A stretch of DNA of 64,000 nt. Origin: Anseranas semipalmata. Lineage: Eukaryota > Chordata > Aves > Anseriformes > Anseranatidae. The notes beneath the pieces are model-generated. The model worked only from the letters and a program-made list of their open reading frames with translations. It was not told the DNA's origin and searched no databases. The stretch spans positions 132,525 to 196,524 of the forward strand of contig VXAA01001406.1 of NCBI GenBank assembly GCA_013399115.1, given 5' to 3'. Below are positions 13,165 through 25,100 of the stretch, piece by piece (positions within the stretch are counted from its first letter, which is position 1; the number at the start of each line of letters is the position of its first letter). The translations under genes and the position numbers were made by a program.

Positions 13165-13817
13165 GACAAGCACTGACATATTCCAGACAGATGTTTTAGA
13201 AGCTTCCTCCTCAGTCTGCCAGTGCACCTCAGCTCAGATCTGTGTGTCCCTGGTATTCCATCTAAAGTTTCTCATTAAGAACCACCAGTGGTTGCACCAT
13301 TTTTTGTGGTAACAACTTAACAATGGGTAGCAAAACAAAAACAAAACAACAAAAAAGCAACCCTTGCTTTCATTTCCGATCAAAGCAGGATTCAAATCCA
13401 GGTTTTCAGAGGTGAAGGGCTAGTGGAGTAACCGAACACATTTGATGCCCAAAACAGTCTCTTTGCAACAGTATAGTTACACTCCCAAACTAATTCCTCA
13501 ATGAAATGCATAAATGCAGAGCAGGTCCAGTGTATTAACTAGTCTTTTCTTGTCTACTTTGCTCAAGAACCATAAAATCCCAAGAAGGAGCAGGACTCCT
13601 AATTCAACTGTTATTTTACAAGTCTCTTCAGATAAGCAAAGCTGATGGGCTCAGAAACCAACTTAGGATACGAAATGGACACTGGAGGTTATTAGTTTGG
13701 GACTTGCTTTTGTTTTCAAAGAGATAGGAGAAGCTGCAAAAACGTGCTTTTCTCCTTGCTCCATTAATTTGTTCAATACGCACTGACCATTTTCAGAAAA
13801 CCACTGTCAAGCATGCT

Positions 13818-14638
13818 TCACGTTGCAGCCTTCACATTGCTTACTGTATTATACTCGTTCATCAGTTGTTCATAAGGCACAGAAAGTTCTAGCTCATTGT
13901 TGGTAAAGGTAGATTCATCAGAGGATGGGAATTTTACCAGTTTTTTTGCATTTTCAGGTTCCTCTACAATATTATCATCCATGGAGGATTTTGAAGTCTC
14001 CTCATCATCCGAGATATCTTCCTCTTCATCATCATCCTCATTTACAAATGTAATATTGGCATTCTCAAATATTAAGGGTCGATAGTCTCTGGAATCCCAT
14101 ACTTCACCTTCTTCTTCACTTATCCTGTCTAGCTGGTTTACAAACATGGTTCCTTCTAGAGGGCTGTCTCCAATACGTTTATCATGCAGGTGTCTCAGTA
14201 CATGACCATTTTGAATGTCCAGGGAAGACTCATCATACTCAAATGACTCTGTCTTTGTGTAAGTCACCTGAGCATCTTTACTGGCATTCTGTATATTTTG
14301 TTTGGCATTTTCTACTTTAATCATTTTGTCATTGTTTGTCTTCAGGGCCTTCTTCCCAATTTGTTTAATAAGATCATTGTAGGTCTCTTCCTTCTTTGAA
14401 AGGAAACTGAAAATGTTCACATCCTTTGAAGTACCCATTTGAAGGGGTTTTTTAGACCTAGGATGGTTGTCAAATGACTCTTTTCTTTTTTTCCTCCGTT
14501 TCTTGATTGCTTTGTGGACTTCCACAAACATACTGACCTTCCAGTTGACAAAGAGTGAAAGCCAAGCTAGTCCCAGATAGATCCATAACTCCACAAAGTA
14601 TCTGTAAAGGGCATGATAGTTTGCATCTGGATTTACAC
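13818..14638 (-). CDS. KCNK5: KCNK5 coding exon 5 (TM4 and whole C-terminal tail)
   Basis: The acceptor TTTGTAG is followed by GTGTAAATCC, completing G212 and starting V213. The exon holds R224, TM4, K245 and the basic run K257-K264. It also holds the conserved blocks [20 protein letters not shown] (about 282-301), NQLDRISEE (about 379-387) and [10 protein letters not shown] (about 421-430). It ends [11 protein letters not shown], 14 further residues and TGA at 13820-13818. Two parts differ from mammals: about 308-370 lacks the Gly/Pro-rich insert I recall in human KCNK5, and 412-425 is an expanded acidic run. Confidence 0.97.
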
Positions 14639-16105
14639 CTACAAAGAATTAAAAATAAGAACATTATTGAAAGAGGACTCACAGCTGAGAAACTTTAAGT
14701 TCTTACCCTGAGAAGTACTCCATTCCACTCTAACAGAATCTAGTTGTCTGAACACTGCTCTGAGAGGTGGTAAGTGGGGATCTGAAACCCCTCTGACAGA
14801 CAAAGTTGATCCCAGATCTTCCACTTCCTGGCTGCATATATTCTGACCACTGGACTATAGCATAAAATGGCAGCATGTACTCCTTGTAAGCTATAGAAGT
14901 AACTTTTTTCTTTTTGGAAAATTATAAGCATTCCCCCAGCCCTTAAAGTATGGATATAGGTACTTTGCTTGAGAAAAGGATCAGCCTCAGAATTCGACTT
15001 CCCAAGGACCATCTCCAAAGCCCCAAATAACGCAGTAGATTTTAGAGAAAGACAGGATTTAGGAGGTAGACACCAGTATGTTCAGCATTTCCCATTGACT
15101 AGTTCTAGACAGCTGCACAGAGAGCATCACCCAGCACTGACACATCCTGCTTAGGTTATATGATTCCCTTTAAAGATGCTTAACTGTCGTGGTAGATAGG
15201 AAAGCTCCGTGCCTGATATAGGGACCTGGGGCAGCTGAAGGAATTACAAACTCCAGAACTTGGCTCCAGACTAAGTCCAATAAAGGCCTTAGGTATCTAA
15301 ACTAAGATGGAAAAGCCAGATGCAGTCCATTGGAGCAGTACTCAGCTTTTATTGAATCTTTTATTCAGAAAAATGTTTTGAAAAAGCTTAGAAATCACTT
15401 TTTACAATTAGAGTTTAGAAACAGAATTGCCACACTGTGCATGTAGTGAAATAATACATAAAATATAATTACTAACCAGCAACAAAATCTCCAAATCCTA
15501 TGGTGGTGATAGTGATGAACGAGAAATAGAGGCCTTCAATGTAATCCCATCCTTCAGTCACCATAAAGACAAAAGGAGGAATAACCAGATGGACCAAGAC
15601 ACCCCAAACGATGAAAATAGCTGTGCATGTAATTTGTGCTTTCCTCTGTAAAGAAAGGAGAAAAAAGTCAGGGAGAGAAATCTAATGTTCTTTCCTTCCA
15701 TGGCACTGAGCATCATTTGACAGTATCAGTCACTTCAGAGTTTTGTGCTAACAGAGAAGTTTATCAGCCATAACAAAAGGTCACTGACTGACGTGAACAC
15801 AACCATTTTCTACAACAGTTTGTGTACAGAGGGTCAGAACTGTTTACGTTGCTTCTCTCCTATTTATGCTTCCTACCTTTTGCCAATCATCTAACCTCTG
15901 CACAAAGCCTGCTTCACAAAGCTGCATACACACATGCATTTCACCATCATTTCTGTACTTTCTTGGGTGCTGAACCAAGAAAGTTGTTGCTGTTTCTGAA
16001 ACTAGGGCCTAAACTAGTCCTTCTCTCCTCCAGACACACAGCCCCTGTATCCCCTCCCATCGCTGCGCAGTTAGAACTGAGTTAGAACTGAGACAGAACT
16101 CATCC

Positions 16106-16149
<44 letters not shown>

Positions 16150-19100
16150 ACAGTAATTGAGAATAAAACAGTATTTTTCAGCTGATTCACTGCATAACAG
16201 TAAAGTGCTCATGATAGCATAGAAGCAGGTAGGAACAAAGCAAGACAGATTATTTCCATGCCAGAGGAGCTTGTAGGGAATGTGTATGAAACTACAGCCT
16301 TCACCTACACTGATCCTATAGGTTTCTCATGTAGGGAGATACATGTCTTCATAGAAATTACAATATTTAGTATCAAATGTTTCTGCAAGATCTCATTTTG
16401 CTAAAACTTCTGGCAGAATTAACATACAGGACCCAGTCCCCCTCTCAGTTATTTCTAGGCAACACCATCTGGGAAATCTGTATTTGTAAAAGTGTTTGTT
16501 CATTACCACAATTAGCAGATAAATTAAGAAGTGTAAGCTTAATTCATGCATCAAAAATACACAGCAGGAGGATAAACAAGCAGAGGACCTTACCAGGCTT
16601 ACTCCTCTTTTCGTCAGAAACTGGCCTAGCCTCTTGGCACGTCCTCCAAAGAACTTCCCCAGAGCACTGATCCACGTCAAGCAGAGAGGAACTCCAAAGA
16701 GCCCATAAAATATGCAAAAGAGACGCCCAGAGGGTGTCTTTGGTGAAACATTTCCGTAACCTAAAAGAGATAAGTATGTGCACAGTCTGTCCTTGTTGTA
16801 GAGAATTCAAGGGAATTCTACCTATACATAAAACTACATTGTGTGGGCTTCTGCTGTATCAGACACTCCTTACTTCACCATCTCTAAGAACATTAGTCTA
16901 ATCCAGCAGATCTTCTGAATCTGGATGCCTTCCAATGCTACTCCAGAAACTTACAGCAGGCTGAGAGGAGTACTACATTTTAAGTGTTCCCTGGTTAGAG
17001 TGTATAACTTTTTCTTGACAAGATGAGATAAATATGAGATAAAACTCATCTCAAAACCTCCAATAAGACTCCCCAACCTCAAGCACCACTGTTAAAAGCT
17101 CGAGTTTGAATCAATTTCATGAAATAAAAGCTCAAAATTCACCCTGAAGTTAAGTTTTCACATGAAAGATCCATTATGCACATTTACTGTGTGACATACT
17201 ACCTTCCAGGGTAGGGGTTTAAGAGTTAAGTGGAAGGTGAGTTGTGACACTGCAAAGTATTTCAACTGAATTTCATTCTTTGCCAGTCACAGAACCCAAA
17301 AGGGCATTACAAACTCAGGCTCTAAAATCAGAAGTCTTTCTGAACTTCTGCCAGAGTTTTTTTATTTAGATTCCTGACTTCTTCAACTTTGTGTTGTAAG
17401 TTAGGTTATAAGCTGGGTATTGTGAGTTTCTAATAATAAAGAGAAACACAGTGCCACACATGGCCTAACAGTAAGACTTCTATTTACATGGACCTCCAGC
17501 CTTCTCTGGTTATTTTGCATTCCCGTTTTTTATATTGTAGGTGTAGCCAGGGTGTAGCAATACCTTGTAGCAAAGATTCTTCTGTAAAAGCAGATGGCAA
17601 TGTACTCTCTGTATGTCAGTGCAGAGAGTTTTATAAGCACAAATCAGTAATGAGATTTAGAAGACCACACTTCTTGTTCCTTGCCTTCTTTAAGGGATGG
17701 ATTAAAAATAGTCTAGATTGTTCTGTAAGCCAAGAGTACTGCTACTTCAGTAGCTTATGAGGATGCATGTGAGCAACAGGACAGTTATACAAAAACCTTA
17801 TATGCACATGCTTTAAGTATTAGTTTAATGGAATGTTTGATAATGCTTTTGTTTAGGGACTTTATGATTTGTTAATTTAAGTGCATGAATGAATGAATTG
17901 GAATGACGCCAATTATCCCCAACAGCACCTTGAATCAGTTACTTATTGGAAATATACACTCTTATGCGTACCTATGAATAAAGTGCCAAAAAATATTTTT
18001 CCTCTACAAACTTGAGTACTCCATGCAACTCTAGCCATAGCAAGTTTATTCAGTGACTAGCCTGACACAGAAATGGAAGAGTACAAATACACTGGATCAT
18101 GAGGAAAGCTACAGTTAGGAAAGTTGATGTAATAAATACTTACCGATTGTAGTGATTACAGTAGCAGCAAAGATCACAGCATTAGGCCAGTTCCAGTTGT
18201 TGAAAGTGTTGTTCCCAGTGATGGCAACCCCCTGTCCAGCAGCATTTGACACAACCTGTAAGAAGAATAAGTAAGACTGAAAACCTGCAAGTTTACAGTC
18301 ATTCTTGTGAAATCCAGACAGCCTGAAACAGAAATGTGTCTGTCGCTCTGAGGTCTTCTCCCTTTGTTTACACTTGCAAAATGATCACATAAGGTTTTCT
18401 TTTTGAGGCCAGTGTAGTATATGCGTTAACAACAATTTTATGATATTAAAAATTTGCTTCAGCTAGTAAGAAGTAGTGCAGGTGCTCTGACATTTAAATA
18501 GGGGTATTAATTAGATAAGCTCTTACTTGATTTACCAGTTTAACCCAAATGGATCTCTTCCAGAAACTCAACACACTCCTCCAGGCTGAACTAGCATTTA
18601 ACCTTCAGTGTAGTTCCTGAATTTGGTTTAATATTTGGGACATCTTCAGAACTACTATCCATTTCAAAACACTGTTACGTGCCTCAGCTTGACTTAGGTA
18701 TGAACAAGACGTCATAGAATCCTTGGCAAAGAGTGTGTGATTAATGTTAATTCACCTGCTGTCCCTGGCAAAGTCAGACCATCTACAAGCCAATGTAACA
18801 CTATATTTTTCAGTGAAGAAAGACAAATTAACACTTTTCCCAAAGTATTTCATCCAACAGGACTCTAACATCTTTGAATTTGGTCCCTTTTTCATCCCCC
18901 ATCTTTGAATCTAGTATGCCATGATGAATGTAAGGCATTTGTTTACAGTGTTTTGGGGAAGAAAGTGTTGTTATTGGCATTTTTACAGATTCAGCGAGTC
19001 ATTTTTTTGACATCTGTTCAGGTCTCCAGGTGCTGAAGAATTAACTGTCTTCACCTTTTGTAGGAAGGGACTTGGAAGAAGACATAGCTTCCCTGTTTTT

Positions 19101-22100
19101 CAAAGACTAGACTGTAGAAAATGCACTGATAGAAGAACCCGATGATTTAGCACAGGAAGTCAAAGCTTCAGATCAAAATTGCACATCTTGCTGATTTGGA
19201 CATGTATTTCTAGCTCCCTGAAGTGAAAGAGAAGAACAGTTTATCACATTCTCTCCTGAAAATCCCTAGTTATTTACATCTTTCCTCTGCCACATCATGC
19301 TGCTGTTAAAGCCTTCTCAGCTTGCTCTGTTTTTTTCCCTTCAAGTGTAAACCAAGGTGGTCTAACTGAAACTCTAAGGCTACGTCCACATATGGAGAGG
19401 TGAGGGTACCTCCAAAAGCTGATTCAGAATATCATCCCACTTTCCATGTCTCTCCCTCGATAAGTGTTGAACACAAAAACTAGCTTGAGCTAAATACCTA
19501 AAATTAGAGGCTATATATATACATTTTTTTCTTTTAACATGACAAGTAAGGTATACCTTAAACTGGTAAGAACTTACACAGGTACCTACAACCAACTCTT
19601 CCTTCCTTCATTTGCCCCTTCCTTCCTTCCTACTTGATTAAGATCTGATCTTGGACCCAGCAGAGACTCAACACAAAGTTCAATCACTACGAAAAACATA
19701 CACAAGTTAACACAGGTTTTAATTATTCTTGAGACTTATTACATATCACCACCCTCCCACTGTAATAAAAATGCCCTCAAAGTGAATATATTGTGCATAT
19801 ACAAGATGCAAACAATTTAATTAAAAATGCACTTTCAACACACAAGCTATTATGGAAGATAAAAGGAAGCACATTGAAAGTGAATGAAGGTACAGAACTA
19901 GACCTTTCTGCTGGGAAACTGAAGGTGTGCGCAAAGCTGCATGCAGTCTTTCCATAGCCTACATGCTCTGGACAGAAAAGGATGCAGAGAGAGTTCTCAT
20001 CAAGGCAGTCATTTGTCCTAAGTAAGTAACACTGAAGAAACTGCCCTAAACTGCCCGAAAACAGGCAGTTTGACAGCATGCAAGTAAGCCACCCCCTACC
20101 AAAAAATATTTGAGGGAGCTATAATAGATCACAGGAGTTCAGCTGAGCAGAGACCAAAGTAACTTCATTCATTTCTGCCATGGTCTGCAGATGAATTTCC
20201 CAAAAATCCCAGAAGACATCCAAAGCACCCAAAAGACACAATTTGTGATCTATCATCCCTGAAAAGATGCCTTGACTTCTTCCACTCCCCAGCAAAACTG
20301 CACTAAATGGTATATCAAACATCAGTGCTCCAGTTATTTTCTGCGCTACAAACTCACATGGATTTTTTTATTATTATTTTTTCTCGCAGAACAACTGATC
20401 TCATAAGAGACACACTGAAGTATCTGTTTCCATTGTCACTGGGCCATTATCTCATTGCATTACTCCACCTTCAGTTCATGAGCTCAGTTTCCCACTACAT
20501 ATGTGCAGCTACTTTAAGATCTGCCAGTGTTTGGGGCCTGGAGGTGTGACGGGGGCCCAGACCCAAGGGGAAGAAGCTGAGCAGCACACAGCTGCCCTTC
20601 ACACCCGGTCAGCTGGCGTTTCGGAAGAGAGATGGCCAGCTCTCTGACCTGTATAAACATCTTACACTGGGAATCACAGCCACTCTCCAGCCACAGCTGC
20701 CACCTTCTTCTTGTCCCTGTTAGCATAGTTACCTGCTATTAGCACACGATTGTCTACGATCTACAGTCTAGCGTTTTAAGTTACTTTATGCCTGTAAGAA
20801 GCTCGAATGTGCACCGCAGCACACGATATATGCATCCCAGCTGCAGGAACAGAGACTGTCACAAAAGCTTTGATAGCTTTGGTGCAGCGAGGAAAATGTA
20901 GCTGCTTTCCAAGCAGCAAAACTTTTGCCCATACTGAAATGATTAAATATTTTGGCTTCAACAAACAATACAAGTGGACACTGTTCAACTGAACAGCAAA
21001 TATTTTTTTTTCCCTTGGTAAATATGTTAGGCACTATCATAGATACCTTTATTTTCATAAGCCCCAGGTTGCCTGCAGTGGACTTCTTGAACTACAGAAA
21101 TTTTACTCTAAAAGGCCTTCACGTGCAAAAACGGAGGGTGAGGAGGTACAGGAAGAAGAGAGCAGATTGTTTAAGTGCTCTCAATGTCCTGAGAGATGAC
21201 ATTTAGAAAATACATTGTCAAGTATGCCCAAATTCAAAGCTGAAAATGGTTTGCTAACTTGGAATTTACACGCCTCTTTAGACTCCACCTCATGACGGTT
21301 TGGTACGGAAAATAGTGGAAAACTTAATTTTCTGTCAAATGACTTTGGTTTCACAGCAATCAAACCTCCCCTCCTCCTTCACTCCCCACCACCCCAATTC
21401 TGTACTTTGGCAAGTGAAAAAGGAAAATAAGATCTCTAGTCCCTACAGCTATTGCTGAAAGTACACAGACATTGCAACTGCAGAGGGAGTCTTAAGATGC
21501 AAATAAAAGTAATACATCTTCTGATGACATTAACATAAGTAGAAATTGGGAGGTCATTTGAATATAATCAAGCAGACAATTTGCTCCATTTGCAGGTACT
21601 TCCCCACTGACAGACAGACCCCAGGACTGTTCCCACTACAGCCCTGGGTCTCCTGGGTTTGGTGACATTTTTGCAGGCTCTCTGACCAAGTTCACTCAAG
21701 ATTTACCAGAGAACACAAGAACTATTTGTTAAATCTCCTGTGTCTAGGGCAAAGGAGAGGAGTTTATCTGAGATGCTTCAGGAACATGCCATTTGCATCC
21801 TCCCATACAAGTAACAATATGACTGAAAAGTTCTCAAAACCAACTTGAAAACAGAGAGAAGAAGCCTTGACCCACAGAAATATGGTTATGTTCCTACCTC
21901 TGTTTATTCTACTTCTCCATTTTCTGCTGGGGGGCAAGCCCAGAACAGCATCAAGGTCTTCCCAAACTGGGAAACCACATACTAATGTATTTCTTCAAAT
22001 TGTTTTTTTCCTATTGGCCTGTCAACATTTGCTAGGGCAAGCCTCTATAGTGGCTTAAAAGCTTGCAATAGTCAGCAGACCCATCTTGGTTTTCTTGTCT

Positions 22101-25100
22101 TCGTATAAGCAGGAGGCATGGTGAAGTCTGAAATTTGGTCAGTATCACTTCAAGGTAAAATGGGTCACAACAGAATGATATTTAGTCCCTCTAGAAGTAA
22201 TGCAAGGGTATAAAACTAAAGGAGCAGGCAAATTGGAGTCTGCCTGTGTGCCTGGGAGTGAGCATTATTTAATTAAGTGGAATGTGCCATTTTACTGCAG
22301 CTTCTTGAACTTCGGAAGAAAGGAAAACGGGACAGGACAATCACCTTCTGCCTTCGAAGTGTGAAAACGTACACAAGGCTGTATGTCCTTCTTCCTAGGA
22401 AACATGATTAGAAGGTGGCTTCCGTCCAGTAAAAAGTACTGAGTAAAAAGGTGCAACTTTGTTAAAAAGTCAGTTTTACAACTCCATTACAAAAATATTA
22501 CTCGCAAGTAAATTCAGATTTGATATCTCTTTACACTGGTGCCTTTAGTTAAAGATGTTCACCTATAACAAGAAAGAGGTTGTAAAGAAGGCAGCGTACA
22601 CACCATTGTCAGACACCTGTACTGATTTTTGAACTAACTCATCATTACCCAAACCCAGACATATTTCATAATGGCTAAAGTCAAGTTGTTACAGTTCTAG
22701 TTCACATAGAATTGTCTGAATATATGTTTGAATGCGTTTGACTTCTCTGCATTAATAAGACAGAAGAGAGATGGACCATAAGGCTACCTTTGTTCCAGCA
22801 AAAACAGAGTTCCCCGAGTAACAGCAGTTATTCCTGCTGTCTTCGGCACACAAGCGATTGCGTACCAGTGCAAGAATCACAGAATGGTTGAGGTGTGAAT
22901 GGATCCACATGTGGTTAGTGATGTTATACTAAGAGTTAAGGAGTGCAGTAAAGCTGTGATATAGGTTTTGCAGATCAAGTAGGCATAATTTCATATTTGG
23001 AGTGAAATCCTAGAAACTTCAGTAAGGATTGGCTGAATCTGGTAAAAATAAGCAATAGGAAAAATGAGAACTTCTGGGGTGCTTATGGCCAGATGAGTTA
23101 AAGACACACAAAAATAAACAGGCTATATAAACTAGAGCAGTGGATCCTGCCCCACAGGCACCCTATTACATACAAAAAGAACAGCCAGATACTGCTCAGT
23201 GCCAGGTCTCCTTTGAAAAGGCTGAAGCCTCCTGCGTTATTCAAAGCGTTCCCTAGAGATCCAACACATAACCATAAGGTAGCTTTAAAGTTCTCCCAGT
23301 GGTATGAACAATTCTCCTTTTCTCCAGAAGAAAGGAGATGTAATTGAACCACTAACCCTGAAATCAGAACCACTGGCTTTCATTCTACTCTCAAGAGTAT
23401 TGCCATGTATTTCCTACAACAAAGATGACCACAGCTGTCTGGTGCATCCAAAAGCAGAGCCCATTAAAGCAATAACTGATGCGTCCTTTCAGGTCTCCTG
23501 GGCTTTGTCCCCACTTCTGAAAGAATGTGAAATCATCTTCTTTCAACTAAGGTGCAAACATTTAACGCACAGAGAAACACAAGACAAATCTACCAACTAG
23601 ATCTTCTTATGAGGCATAAAGCTTCAGCAGCAATCTAATTTTTCACATTGACAATCTTTTATACAATATGAAGAAGTCAAAAAACTGTGGAGTAGTCATT
23701 TAATCACAGGTATGTATACTGACAATTTAGCCAAGCATAATAAAATTGTCCAGGGTCATAGGGTTTGAATTTACAATGATCAGATGAAGCTCTATATTGC
23801 TGCTCATTTTTAAGCAGTTTTTACTTTTAACCAAATCCAGCAGCAAAAGAGTAACACAGCAGGATTCAAGTCGACTGGCAATCATGGCACTGCTGTGTTG
23901 CATTTGATTTTACACACAGCATCTCTTCTGCTAGTCTGACACGGAAGGAGATCCAGACGCAGAGTGAAAGCTACATCTGCTTACATGTAGATGTTAATGC
24001 TCACCCTGAAGTGAGAGAATTCTCCAGCCGTGGCTCCCAAAACGGAACCCTTATCAACTGTTTTTGGAACTTCTGTGCTGGTAAAGTCTCCTTAATAACA
24101 GCCTTTGCAAAAAGGAATCTGAAATGTGCAGTGTAGTGGAGAGGAAAGCTACAACTCCAACAAACAAACCAGAACTTGGAAGGAGATGATCCAGCAACCT
24201 CCAGAAAGCCCCATTAAATGCTGCATAGTACCAAAGGAGAGGCTTCAATTCTCAGAAGTACAGCTGACATTCCCAGTATATGCACAGACAAAATAAAATA
24301 ATGTGTTGATATCACCTCCAGCTACCTGAAAACAAATAGATAAGTGGTACAAGAAGTTGTATGGACATTTTTCATGGCTTACAGAATCAAGAAAGGGCTT
24401 TGGACCTCTTAAATGACTTTAAAAATGAATAAATAAATAAATCCATGCTATGCAAACTTCACACTCTTCGATTTGCTCCCTAAGGTTTTTGCAGTTACTT
24501 GTGTTATATGACTACAGCTATAAAGTTACAGTAGCAGTCAGCTGTTTAATCAGATCTTAAATGCAATCAAAACATATTTAATTGTTGTTTATTATTATTA
24601 TTATTATTATTATTGCAAAGTCACTTTTTTTTAGGCTCCCAGGCTAGATCTACATTACAGTTTGGCTGACCTATATAATATTGTCTTCAGATCACGTGTA
24701 AATAGAGAAAAGAAGTCCTCTCCATCAGTATTCTTTTTCAAGGAAAAAAAAACAAACAAACATGTCAGCGTGTGGTCAGAGCTAGACTGACAGAAGAACT
24801 TCCTCAGACTCCTTGCACAGACAGACAACACAGTCACCAGGGCCAAAAATGCCCTGTTCTGTTGGCATATTGCACTTGGACATCTGCTTGCACATTAAAA
24901 GCAGCAGAAGCAATTTCACAAGCACAGCCTGAATTTCTAAGTACTTTACAGCTAGATCAAAAGTAGTAGATTCACAGCTGAACTAGGAATAAATGAAAAA
25001 AAAAAAAAAAAACAATCTGTTGTTTTGGGTTGTTGTAGTTAAAGAAGGGGGAAAAAGGAGAAGAAAAAAAAAGGAAAAAAGAAAAAGATTTAAGCAACTG

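Larger units (their letters stand above)
11229..13817 (-). other. KCNK5: Probable KCNK5 3' UTR, end uncertain
   Basis: No convincing coding frame follows the stop. Reading away from the stop on the minus strand, the first poly(A)-signal variants are two ATTAAA hexamers at 13113-13118 and 13107-13112. The first canonical AATAAA is at 11229-11234. Using the latter gives a 3' UTR of about 2.6 kb, plausible for this gene. A still more distal AATAAA lies at 9486-9491. RNA 3' ends are needed to choose among them. Confidence 0.5.
15646..16593 (-). other. KCNK5: KCNK5 intron 3, with a CA microsatellite
   Basis: About 0.95 kb between donor GTAAGG and acceptor TACAG. It contains a small 11-bp tandem repeat (16069-16101) and a (CA)n tract (16107-16145). 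Nothing else was recognised. Confidence 0.9.

Noticed and set aside
13384..13404. GATTCAAATCC resembling a tRNA B box
   Set aside because: There is no matching A box, acceptor stem or cloverleaf around it.
13897..14085. 62-codon plus-strand frame with a poly-Ser run
   Set aside because: It is the antisense shadow of the acidic run in KCNK5 exon 5.
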